Positions 23,901 to 34,809 of a DNA stretch of 64,000 nucleotides are shown here, piece after piece. Every line of letters begins with the position of its first letter. Positions within the stretch are counted from its first letter, which is position 1. Source of the stretch: Onthophagus taurus (lineage: Eukaryota > Arthropoda > Insecta > Coleoptera > Scarabaeidae). The position numbers and the translations under genes were made by a program. The stretch lies in NCBI RefSeq assembly GCF_036711975.1, contig NC_091975.1, positions 3,846,501-3,910,500 of the forward strand, given 5' to 3'. The notes under the pieces were generated by a model, which worked only from the letters and a program-made list of their open reading frames with translations, made no database searches and was not told where the DNA came from.

Positions 23901-24209
23901 ATAAAAAAACAAAACTCCCAACTGATTCTCCGATCGAGTAAACAACCCCAATTGAAATCATCATATTTTCAGAGAGAGGTAAATCGCAAGCCATTAATGG
24001 TATCGAAAGAAAAAACGTGGTTAAGATTAGAGATTCTGAAAAACTACATAATCCAGTTAAAATTATTGCGAATTTTGAATAAAGACCAAATCCTGAAAAA
24101 AAAATTAATTAATATTTGTAAATATTATATTTATGTTTGTTTTACCAGTTTTATGGATTGCTTTTTCTATGTTATTGATATCGCGTGGAACAACTTGAAC
24201 AGAGTTCAT
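20961..24209 (-). CDS. SV2/SLC22-like MFS transporter, six exons
   Basis: A 520-residue major-facilitator transporter related to synaptic vesicle glycoprotein 2. Exons in order: 24209-24146, 24092-23162, 22863-22634, 21750-21588, 21533-21418, 21019-20961. All junctions are GT..AG and keep frame. The start is MNSVQVVPRDINNIEKAI. TM1 follows (FGLYSKFAIILTGLC). The MFS loop 2-3 motif is SVSDIFGKKP (about residues 86-95). A lumenal loop with cysteines lies in exon 3 (SQTHGCQLTKTD), and exon 4 ends in the family motif EMFPTALRG. The tail LAFFLPEFKGKPMME matches the usual LPETKGKP ending. The substrate is unknown; insects have many such paralogues. Exon 5 is a little unusual in sequence for the TM10-11 region. 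The third intron (22633-21751) carries a LINE endonuclease fragment. Confidence 0.88.
21805..21960 (+). pseudogene. LINE endonuclease fragment
   Basis: Within an intron of the transporter and on the opposite strand, the frame reads HFIDHVLVNKRGAYSIINVK, TYKGADWNSDK, stop. This is the C-terminal part of a LINE apurinic endonuclease, whose usual pattern is QIDHVLV..R..S.I.DVR..RGAD.DSDH; here the final SDH is SDK. It is truncated and interrupted. Sequence on to 22260 may be more of the same relic, but I could not align it. Confidence 0.7.
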
Positions 24210-24443
24210 TTTTAAAAATAAATTATGTCATGTTTTTAAATTTTGATTGAACAAAAATTATTAAGATAAAAGTTTGATACAAAATGCGTCATTGTCATTT
24301 TTTTGAAATAAGTCAAAAATAATCAATATTCTTAAACTCATTATCAGAAAACAAGACTTTAAAATACATTAAGATAATAACACAGTTTCGCAAAAAATAA
24401 TTGAAAATGAAGTTGTCTAACCTTGCTTTTTACATGAATAATG

Positions 24444-24482
24444 TATAAAAAGGGGTTGGATTTGAGTTTTTTTTTGGTCATC
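24444..24482 (+). promoter_or_regulatory. Candidate TATA promoter
   Basis: TATAAAAAGGGG at 24444 is followed 34 bases later by TCATCG (24478), an initiator-like element. It faces away from the transporter and could start the large gene whose ATG lies at 25799, with a leader of about 1.3 kb. Speculative. Confidence 0.3.
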
Positions 24483-25798
24483 GAAGAGATTTCTTGTTTT
24501 TGATTGATTAAGGGTGCTTGGAACAACATCGGTAGCTATGGACTAATGAACCCCCGGATGGGCGAGTTTAGTGGTTAATTTTAAACGTCGACTAAAACAA
24601 ATGAGTTTTACCCTTTTAGGGTTAAAAAGTTAAACGGCGAAATCAATCATCGTATTCAAAAATGATTTTTTTTTAAATTAATTTCTATCAAACTTCTACA
24701 CCATTTCTTTGAAATCGGAATTAAATAGGAAAAAAATAGACCACACGCGATGTTCGAAGCTGCTACCGTTTCTGCTACCAAAAAAATCAATTAAATATCA
24801 TAAAGCATCATATAGCACCAATTTAAAGAATATAATTGATTTTGATTATTGGAGTGTTATTATTGACTTCCTGAGTGATTATGAATTAGTTTTTTTGACC
24901 GCTTGTGGTGAACCACCCTCGAAGATCTCGATGTTAAATTTCAAAGACCTCATGCTAAGTGCCAAAAATTGTGGCGAATCGACAATAAAAGAAACGCGAC
25001 CGGGGTGTATTGTTTTCATTTTCTAAAAAGATTCGAGATCTTTTGAGGTTTTAATTCGACCAATTTATCTAAGTTCCTGTAACAAATTCTTACTTCTAAT
25101 AAAAAAATTCTTCAAAAATCAAATTTCATATTTCTCAAGAGGTCTAAAAGAGACAAGAAAAAGGGTCGCTTAAAAATGCGATCTCCGCCCACCTGAGAGG
25201 AGCTATCAATTACTTAAAGAGGCTTTAACCTGGACTAAGGATCACTGTTATTAGTAAAAAAATAAATGGAGAACCAAAACGGATATCGCTTGATTCGCGT
25301 TCTAAACGTCCAACTCCTTTCAATCCAATTGACAGGCTATTGTAATTACCGCTTGTCTATCTTGATAACAAGGGCGAGAACAAAAAGCGAAGAGTTCTAA
25401 CGCATTTTTGAAACTGCAACCGAGAAGGGAGGAGATAGGGCTTTAGATAAAAAAGGCGAAGAATAGCAAGGTGTTCGAATACAACGTTAATTGTTTAGAC
25501 GAAGTATTATATTATCCTTTAGTAGTAGCGTAGTAGTATTTCTGCAAAAATGTTGAGTACTACTCGTCGTTTCTATATCGGTACGATCGAGACGTTGGTG
25601 AGCATCGCGATGCCAGTAGCGTCCCGACGCCTCCCACCGCAGCATCCAAGTTGCTGGTGTCTCAAAAGAACTGTTAAGATCGGTTACGTGGCGATTTATG
25701 TTTAAGAAATACATCAAAAATAATTGTAAATAAAGGAAATGTTGGTGAACTTGATAAAGTTTGTGTAGAAAATGTGAAAAAGTAAGCACTTCAAAAAA
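24483..25798. other. Upstream region or leader of the 1543-residue gene
   Basis: No convincing coding region. A 105-codon frame (24709-25026) and a 100-codon minus-strand frame (25487-25789) show no domain. A GC-richer stretch at 25590-25640 may be part of a promoter or untranslated leader. Confidence 0.4.
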
Positions 25799-28700
25799 AT
25801 GAGTAAAAATCCAGAAACGTCCACCACGCCCTCATGCTCCATGAGTAAATCTTCATCCATGGAACACGTGGGTCAACACCACCACAAAAAATCAAAGCGA
25901 AAATACAGCAAAATCAAATTACCAACGCCACCACCCGATCCACATCAAGAACACGAAGGGGATTACAAGAAAAGTCAAGATGTTTTGGAATATTTAGAAA
26001 CGTTGCAAAAGATTAATCCGAACGCGCAAAACTTGATGAGGGTGAATTCGATTTTTACTCCAGCGATTGCAACCGAAGACGCTTTCGATCACCTAGAAAA
26101 GTTATATAAATTAATGGAACAAATGATATTGTTAAGAGATCAAAATGCAAAACTTTACCGGAGAGTGCGCGATTTAGAACATTTAAGAAACCTTCAAAAC
26201 ATGCAGAAATACCTGGAAGAAAACGAATTTAACGAAGTCGATACGGCTTTCGCAGAAAACCTTTTAGACACAATCTTAAGCGATACCAAAAGAGATCCGA
26301 AACTGCCAAAATCCCACCACCATCAAAACCAATTTCGATTTAGACAATCCTTATTGCGTCGTCAGAGAAACCGAAGTAACTCGGTTACTTTGGAGAAAAA
26401 CATCGATATGGATCGATTGAGGGCTTCTTATAGAAGATCCTCAGCTTTAAGTGGACCGGATAAGAAAATTTCGAAATGGACCAGGGTCAAAGCCGCTTTC
26501 AAGTGGGAAAAAGCCAGCCAAACGGTTAGCGATGTGAAATCGCAGGATAGCGGGATCGGAGGGATGCAACCTGTTAATTTTGAGGTTACCAGGTATTTAA
26601 GGGTACCGTCAACATCTGAAGATCCGGGAATTAGTCCGTGTGATTCGGGAGCTGCGGAAATTTCAACACCGGGAACTATATCTTCGGCATCTTCTACAGA
26701 AGATGTTTTTTGTCCGGGTAAAATTTATTTATGACACTGTATTTCATTAAATATTGCAATTATATTAACCTCAGATATGAATGGACATTATTATCAATAT
26801 TATTTACACAATTATTACTATTTTTGAATGTAATTGTAGGAGTATGATGAGGTTGATCTCGATTCTCGGAGAAATTGAGGAATATAGCATAGACGTAATG
26901 AAAGCGTGTTGCTTGGTCAGAAATTAAGTTACATTAACTAATTAGTGAGCATATGCTTTGCAAAATCTTGAAAGAATTAGATTGGGATTTTGGAATGTTG
27001 TCTTTTTTAGGTCTATTAATTCTGTCCTGGCCTCAACACCTTCCCCATCATCTATCAACATCCTTCATGTTCCTTCAACATTGCCATACATAATAAAATT
27101 AATTTTGGCAATTAGTACATTACCTCCAATTTTATGCCTGAGCTAGACAAACAATGTCTAGGTAATAAACGTCAACGTCACGATTTATATAGTTTTCTAT
27201 GATTTGATTCGTTAGCCGATCCATGACATAACCATATCACATTAACTATACTTCACTACTTCCTGAATATTAGATTCGATGACTGACAGAGAAATTGTAG
27301 CCTTAATCTCACTCTAAATCTAAGTACAGTGTAATAAACGCAAGACTAATTCTCAAACATACTGTTTAGTTGATGATGTTTACTTTTCACTTATTTATTT
27401 TTCAACTCTAATCTATTACACTTAGTTATGCATTATGCCCAAAAAAGAATAACAAAGTGTAGATGAATAATAAAGTACAGTTATAAATAGAGGTTAATTT
27501 TAAATGTAGAAAAGGTTTAATTGCGTTTTAAACGTGCTGCTGTCGAATTCCAGATACTAGCTTCAAAGACGAAAACACGTCTATAATTATCGTATAAAAT
27601 CGCGGAACGAAAACGGTTGAGGTTATTAATAATTTTCCAAGTGCGATTACAAAAGGCACGTTTAGTGTGTTATTCAAAATTAAAATTAAAAAGTATTACT
27701 ATGTAAAAGAGTATGCATAATAATTTATTTAAAGTAATTTTTAGTTTGGAATTTTTAGTTCATTATCAAAGGTCCATTACCAAATTTAAATTGAAACTCT
27801 TTATGGGTCACCAAGAGAGTGAGATGTTTGTACGTTTTGGCGAATTCCATTTGGAATAGAAATAGAGCTTCCTGGACGTTAAATCAGCGCCCGAATCGGT
27901 TCATTCTTCGGTGCCAAGCAGGAACCTCAGCAGGAAAGCATTTGAGACAGCTAGTTGCCGCTGGCCCGGTGCTAATTTTAGCGGGAATACGATGGACTTT
28001 AAAAATACACCCGCACCACTCTTCTTGTTACCTATCACAAATTTTAAAACTCAAAAAAATCTTGCTAAACATTTGTTTTCGTTTTAGGGCGTCGCGATCC
28101 AAGAGATGATACTTCAGATGATGACCAATCTTTTACGTTAGATTACATTCCAAATTTAAAGGTAATTATTTTAATCAACGAATATAAAAACGAAAAGAAT
28201 GTTTAAAATATCCATGTGTTACTTAGCCTAGTAACGGAAGACGTAAACGCATATATTATGAATGCCACTTTATTTCTGGACCCAACAAACTAAAAATAGA
28301 ACGCTCACTGTTTCCCTTTCAAAAACTGAAAACTTAACTCCACTTCTAGATTCGTTTACTACTTAATTTTTTTCGTCCTCATTAGGACGACCAATCCAAG
28401 TCTCCAACACCCGGAAAAAATCTTCACCGAACGACGTGGGCCAGAATGAAAGACATCATCCAACCAAGAAATAGCTTGAAAAAAAGAAAACGTCTAAGCG
28501 TTAAAAGCGACGATTCCAGATTAGAAGATGCGATGCTTAGCGACGAAGATGTGTTTGAATCAAAAGATTCAAAAAGTCCACTTCCAAGTCCCAAATCGTT
28601 AAACACCCCAGGTTTTGAAGTCGAACATTTTCCTTTCGTTGAAGTTCAAACTCACGATGATCAACATCAAATTGGTAAATAATTTTTATTATTTAATTAT

Positions 28701-31700
28701 CTCCCTGAAATACATTTACTCAAAATCTTGACCTAGTTATTTAATCCTGCTAATACATGCAGACAAATATCTCGGATTAAGTTGTTATGTAGGTAAAAAT
28801 AAGTATAGATTTTATTGTAACCGTCTAAAAATATGTCCTATGTGACCTTCTAAAAGTAAAACAACCCGCTAAAAATATCATTAAAAAAATAAACGTTTCA
28901 AAAAAAATTTGTTTCCAGAGCAAACGACTCCAAAACTTGAAAATTTAAGCAAAATCCAAGAGGAAATCCAAAACAATTATCGGGAATTACAAACAAAACT
29001 AAGTTTGGAATTCCAGGATAAAATGAACGAATGGGAAAAATCAAAACAACATCAGCATCAGCAACAACAAAGTTGTTCGAATTCACCAAATAACACTTCA
29101 GCCACGTTATCGTTAGAAGAACAAAAGGAACAAGCTTTTAAGAAAAAAATGGAGGAATGGGAAAAAATTAAAGGGCAATCAAAACATAGCGGTATTCAAT
29201 TGCAAAGTGAAGAACATCTCCCGTTGGAATTTCGAAAAAAATTACAAGAATGGCAAAAAATTAAAAAAGGTGATACTTCTTCAGTCATTTCTGGTAGTCC
29301 AAAGAAAAAACTTGGAGACTGGCCAAAATGGAAATCAGTGAGTGGTCAAAGACCGCCAGAACTTGGTCCACTCGAAACACAACATCTCTCGGAAGATTTT
29401 ATGAAAAAATTAGAAACCTGGAAACAAATAAAATCAAATAGTTATTCAAACGAAGATGATTTGAAAGAAAATAAAACACCCAGTCCTAAATTAATGAGGA
29501 AAGATGGAGGATCTGGACGGCAAAGTAAAAAGATTAAAGAACAAACTGACAAAGGTTTACAATGGGTTGAAAAGGAGTTAACTAAAATTGAACGGGAACA
29601 ACAAAGATTGGAAAGAGAACGACAAAAATTTTGGGAACGTGAAGAAAGATTAAGTAAACTTCGTCGATCTGTTATGGGACCTAATAATAAACAAAATATT
29701 CTGGTTCAAACTCCGTGTGGTTTTTATCGATTTGAAGGAATTTCGAGAAAATTTACCCAAAAACTTTACGAATGGGAGAAAGCCCAAGGAATTGGACCGG
29801 AAGCTTCAACATTTGCGTTATTAAGTAACGCATACGTACCAACAATTAATTTATCTAATAAACGTAAAAAATATTTCAAATAATATATATTCCTTTTAAT
29901 AATCTTTTTCCAATGCAGATGCACCACCACCTCGTTTAATTAAATGCAAATCGGCGGACAGCGTAATGAACTCTGAATTAAATTTAACTCATCCACTTCT
30001 AAGTCAACAACCTTCGAGTTTATCTTTAAACGACGTTGAAAATTTAGAAAAAGAATGTCTTCTAAATAACGTCTCATCAGTACCTGATATAAGATTGAAT
30101 CATTTGGATGAAACGGACGAACCGGGGGCTGTTATCGTTGAAGTTGAGGATATTATCGAAGAAACTGCCAGCCCGTTGGAATTTTTTATGGATAAGAAGC
30201 AAATCCCGGTTTATCAACATCAAGAAAAACCTTTGATGTGGTATGTTTTAAAAATAAAAAATTAAAGTAACTTTCCTTTTCTAGGTTATGAATTATAATA
30301 AATTCTGTAATTTTATTTAGTGAAGGAGCATCCAAAATAGCACCAAAAGTACGAAGAAGTGAATCAACTAGAGCCCAAAATAATTATAATTTAATCGAAG
30401 ACGCAATCGATCTGTTAAAACTCTTAAGTGAAAACGAGGATGACATAAGGTCTTATTTTAGTAATATAACATCTCAATTTGAAATGTTATTAATAAATTA
30501 TTTTTAGATTTCGTGAAAATCAACTTGAGTTAGAATCAGACGATCCCCTACAAATCGAAACATTAAAAAGTCTTTACGTTCTTCAATCAGAAACTTCCGG
30601 AAGATTGATTGAAAAACTCGTAAGATTACAAGAAGCCAACAACAAGGTGACCTCGAGTATATCATCGTCAACAACGCAAGACGGTGATTTATCTCAAGGA
30701 CATCAAATGAACGAAACTTTAGATTCCGTACAAGATCTTTCGGTTGACGTGTTACATTTAGCGGAAAATTTACACACAGATTTTATGAACAGAAACGCTG
30801 TTTATGACCCAACCGATTCAAATAAAAATTATCCCAATATTCTTTTAATGTTGAAAAGTTCGAATGGAAAAATTTTGGAACTTAGACGAGTTTTAAGTTA
30901 TTTATGTGCAGCTTCAGGTAAATATTTGTCTGTGTTTTTTTATTTTTCTTTCACTTTATTTTAGATTCTACAGCTCCAGGAAGAAAGAAAAAGTTTCAAA
31001 GAAGTTCAAAAGGTTTTTTACGTAAATTATCATTAAAAGATAAAAAATTATTAAAAGAAACTGTTGATGACAGCGATCAAGATTTAAGCGCACAAATAGC
31101 TCAAGGCGCTATTAAGAAACGTTATAGGTACAAACAGCGTGGTTATTCAACGAAAACTCTTGATGGAAGTGATGATGAAGTGATTGAACAAAAAAGAAAT
31201 AATAAAAAAAATCGCGAAATTGATGGCATTAAATTAGATTTGGACGTAATTCAAAAAGTTGCCGTTCCAACACACACAAATTACGTAAATGTTGAGAGTG
31301 ATCAAAATGACGAGAAAGAAAAAGGTTCAACAACTCCGGTTCAAGTTTTTGTTAAAACAACACGCAAACTATTTACACCTTTAGTGACTAGTTCATTCGC
31401 TGGGGAAAATGTGAGCCCCCAAAGTGTGCAAGAAAAAATAGATGAGTCTCAAATTTCTTCAAAACCTCCAATTTTACCATCACCGACAACCCAAAGAAAA
31501 ATCAGCAAAGAAATTTCACCAAATATTAAATTAATGTTAGCGAGATATAATCAAAAAATTCACGAACACGAATCATCAAATTTAACAAAATCTTTAAGCA
31601 GTGGATCGTCATCACCAATTTGGAGATCACCAGTTACAGAGAGAAGAGTTAAAAATCAAACTGAACGTTATCAACAAGAATTAATACGACTATCATCGCC

Positions 31701-32508
31701 TTTAATAAAAAATAAAGGCGATTTTGTACAAAAATCAGCGAGTGTTAGCGTTTTTAATATCCAAAGAGATCTTCAATCAAAAGATACAACAAAAAACATT
31801 TTAAAATCAGTAAGCGCGTGCGCTTTATCTCCAAACGATAATAAACCGAATTTATTAAAATTAAATTTAGATACAACTAAAAGCAATCAAATAATTTCTA
31901 AAGATAGTCGAAGTTATAAATTGCAAAAAGCGAAAGAAGACTTTTTTAATGCCCCCTTATGTCCAATGTCGGCTCCTGTACTTCAAGATAACCCGGAACA
32001 AGAAATAAAATATCCCGAAAGAAATCGATTAAGTCAAATTAGTGTTGAAAGTGAATCAAGTTCAGAAGTAATCGAAGGATTATTAATTAAATCAGCTTCC
32101 GTTGGAATGATTAGTGTTGATCCGGAAACTTATCGCCAAATTAATCCTGAAATTCACGGTGGGGGTTATGTTTCTTTACCAAGAGATACAAAAAAAAGAA
32201 AAGAAGGTCTCATGTCAAATTTAGCATCAAAATTTAGAAAAGTAAAAATGAGAAGAACCAAAGATACCAAAGGAAATAAAATGAATACAATTTCAACTTT
32301 ATGCCGACAAAGTTTAGTCGTTGATATCAATCCAAGTTTGGGTAGTCAAGAAACTTTAACTGCCGAAGAAGCCGCTGGTCAATTAAGAAAAGATAGTTTA
32401 ACAGTTCCGAACGATTCAAGAGGATCATCTTCGGGGGATACATCACCTTCAACTTCACGATCGGGAAGTTGGATCAAAAAACCACGACTTTTTAAACCAA
32501 AACAATAA
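25799..32508 (+). CDS. Large unrecognised coiled-coil, Ser-rich protein with six Trp-motif repeats
   Basis: I do not recognise this gene. Eight exons join in frame to give about 1543 residues: 25799-26717, 28088-28161, 28386-28674, 28919-29863, 29919-30240, 30321-30449, 30508-30917, 30965-32508. It has no signal peptide or membrane span, so it is probably cytoplasmic. N-terminal features are a His/Lys stretch, a coiled coil near residues 95-145 (HLEKLYKLMEQMILLRDQNA) and a basic aromatic segment KISKWTRVKAAFKWEKA. Exon 4 holds six copies of a KK[LM]xEWEKIK motif and a charged coiled coil (KIEREQQRLERERQKF). Exons 6-7 encode a helical region (NLIEDAIDLLKLLSENEDD). The last exon is Ser/Lys-rich, with IKLMLARYNQKIHEHES and SPIWRSPVTERRV, as in cytoskeletal scaffolds. 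AATAAA lies at 32571. The donor of exon 1 (CCGG|gtaaaa) is weak, so readthrough to a 311-residue form is possible. Confidence 0.75.
26718..28087. other. First intron of the large gene
   Basis: AT-rich. Open frames at 26958 and 27819 have no domain or splice support. I see no nested gene or identifiable transposon. Confidence 0.45.
29008..29788 (+). repeat. Six coding repeats with core K-[KD]-[LM]-x-x-W-x-K
   Basis: Units, with approximate starts: 29008 EFQDKMNEWEKSK; 29132 AFKKKMEEWEKIK; 29227 EFRKKLQEWQKIK; 29299 SPKKKLGDWPKWK; 29395 DFMKKLETWKQIK; 29750 KFTQKLYEWEKAQ. The Trp is invariant and the flanking Lys and Leu/Met nearly so. Spacing is 24-41 residues for the first five, and the sixth stands apart after a coiled coil. 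I know no named domain with this pattern. Confidence 0.85.
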
Positions 32509-32582
32509 AATTATAAAAAAAAGAAGAGCATTTAAAAAAAATTGTTATCGAATTTAAAAATTATTGTAATAATAAATTTTTA

Positions 32583-32930
32583 TTAAATTTTTTGTTTGAC
32601 TTTTCCATTCGGTAGCCGAGCGCGATTATTTTCGCATCTGCGGTTACACGAAAACTTACAATCTCGTGCCATACCGCCCCTAAAATGAGTTTTTGATTGA
32701 GGGATCCTCTCCATCCAAGAAAACGACGAGACAACGCAGGAGAAGATTAAAACGAAGAGGAACACGAACGCGATGTGAAGAAGAAAATTCGTGTTATTTT
32801 GGCCTGCGGTTCCAATGACGAAATGGCACACCGGAAATAGACATTTCATTATAGTGCGATTTTTTTTGTGGATTTTTTTTGTCGCCGGCCTAAATCGAAC
32901 GTGTGTCTGTCGTCTTTGGAGACCACACAA
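32583..32930 (-). CDS. Possible small membrane or secreted protein, 115 residues or fewer
   Basis: Unrecognised minus-strand frame, convergent with the large gene. From an internal Met (32849) it reads MKCLFPVCHFVIGTAG. A strong hydrophobic segment follows (LLHIAFVFLFVLIFSCVVSS), then a basic Cys-containing tail (ARDCKFSCNRRCENNRARL). That would suit a type II membrane protein or a cleaved basic peptide. Against it, the minus-strand AATAAA (32584-32579) overlaps the stop codon, and no promoter is seen. Confidence 0.3.
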   Translation of the reverse strand: MCGLQRRQTHVRFRPATKKIHKKNRTIMKCLFPVCHFVIGTAGQNNTNFLLHIAFVFLFVLIFSCVVSSFSWMERIPQSKTHFRGGMARDCKFSCNRRCENNRARLPNGKVKQKI

Positions 32931-33239
32931 CTTGATTTAGTAATGATATAGGTTTTAGAATGAAAATAATAATTTACTAAAAAGATTAAAAAATTGTTTC
33001 CCTAAAAAATTATTTTTAAAAAAACAAAATAAAGCACCAACATTGTATATCGCCATCTAGTGGATTTGATGAAATTAATTTTAATCTTGCAAACAAAACG
33101 TAACTAATTATGATTGTGCCGTTGAAAAACAGATGACGCCGCTAAGTTTAAAATATATTTTTAACCTTCCACTACTCGCGCTTATACAGTCACACGTAGC
33201 GGACTCTGAGCAAAAAGACATGAAAACATTTTATTTTCC

Positions 33240-34330
33240 CATTTGGTAGTTAACCCCTCATAATTGTTGAAAGAATTAAGATACCGGGTTTTGGTTTATA
33301 ATGTCATATATCCTATCTCTTTTTATGGAGTCATAGGTTTGCCGAATGCCCATGACGACGATAAATAGCTGGTCAATAGTGGATCTGCCTCACCTGAAAC
33401 CTGCTTGATAATCACCAATGATGTCCTCCGTGTATATCTGTATTCGTGTACACACTAGGGAGATTCCGCGATAGTTTTTGCATGTTAGTTTGTCTCATTT
33501 TTTGTGAACTGAGATGATAACACTCGTTTTTCGGTCCTGGGGATCTTTTCTTCGTTCCATATGTTAACTACATATTAAGATGCTAAGAGTTCTATATAGG
33601 CTGTTTTATATAGTTCTATAGCTATTCCATCAAATCCAGATGATTTATTGTTCTTTTGGACTGGCTCGACTTCCTATAATGTAGGTAGTTCTATCAGAGG
33701 ACGGTTCGCCTGTTGTTGCTGTTGTTCTGGTTGTTGTTGCTCTTGTTCTTGTTGGTGGGGAATTTCTTCTGGGTTATCTGGGTTTCCGAGAAGTTGTTGG
33801 AAATATTCTTGCCATGCTTGTTTGGTGTTTTCCATATCTACGATTATACTTCCAGTTTTGTCTCTCATCAATGTGATGTGGGGTTTTTTAAAATTTCTTT
33901 CCATCTCTTCTACCTGATGGTTCAAATATTGTCGTTTCTTTCTTCTACATATCTTATTAGCTTTTTCCTCGCCTCTTCGAATTCTTCTTTCCTTTCTCTT
34001 GTTTTTTGGTGCACATATTTTCTATGTAGCATGTAATTTTATTTTGTTCCAGTGTTCTTCTACTTCATTTTCGTTGATCTCTGGTATCTCGGGCTCCTTT
34101 AATCTTTCCAAATTTAGTTTTGTTTGACATTTTCCTTTTTTCTAATTTTTGTGTGTTAATTCTGCATCTAAACTTGATCTGTACCAAGAGATGGCTTGAT
34201 ACGCATGACATCTCCCTCCTGCTCCTCACATCCATTATACTTTTATCGAGCAGGATGTGATCGATCTGATAGGTGGCTACTCTACCTGGGGAGATCCATG
34301 TTTTTGTGAATGTTTACTCTTCTGTAGAGG
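33240..34330 (-). pseudogene. LINE retrotransposon relic (endonuclease end to reverse transcriptase start)
   Basis: Read on the minus strand: endonuclease C-terminus (KTWISPGRVATYQIDHILL, then DKSIMDVRSREGD), a charged linker, KQAWQEYFQQLLGNPDNPEE, and a Gln-rich insertion. Next come KNNKSSGFDGIAIELYK and the reverse-transcriptase segment [12 protein letters not shown], stop, GRSTIDQLFIVV. The order is that of RTE/CR1-like insect LINEs. Stops and frameshifts make it dead, and the catalytic YADD part is absent. It has no target duplication or tail that I can define. Confidence 0.8.
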
Positions 34331-34809
34331 TTACCATTCCTTAGCCGTTTCGTTATAAGCAATCCTGTTAGTTTAAATTATTAATTATAGTAATTAATTG
34401 ACTCAATAATTATGAACCATACGTACCAAGTAACGATGTTATTACTTAACAAACTGTAAAAATAAACCTTGTGTTTATCTTAACTCAAATTAGAACAATG
34501 TTTATTCATACCCGTTTACTGATAATATTTATCGGATAGGAAGATTTACGAAGAAATGTTATTAAATTACTTAAACGCCTTTCATTAGTTTCATTAACTA
34601 AAAACGATCCAATCCATCATTTCCGTTTTTGTTTAAAACTCCATTAAAACTTTTTTGTTTTATTTTGAAATTTAATAACAACTTTTTTTTCAATACAGAT
34701 CGATTTCATCATATCTATTACAAATTTATAGTAATAATAGCAGTAGTGATATAGACGGAGTAAATATAAAGTGAATTTCTACAATGTGAAGGAAATTGTT
34801 GACGCTACG
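34331..34809. other. Spacer before the LRMDA-like gene
   Basis: AT-rich, with no coding signal. It probably includes the promoter for the upstream first exon at 34810, but no TATA box is clear. Confidence 0.4.

Noticed and set aside
24709-25026. 105-codon frame downstream of a TATA-like element
   Set aside because: No recognisable domain or codon pattern; more likely leader or spacer sequence.
33648-33917. Cys-rich plus-strand frame (CCCCCSGCC-like), tempting as a toxin or metallothionein
   Set aside because: It is the antisense shadow of the CAG/CAA-rich Gln run in the LINE relic on the minus strand.
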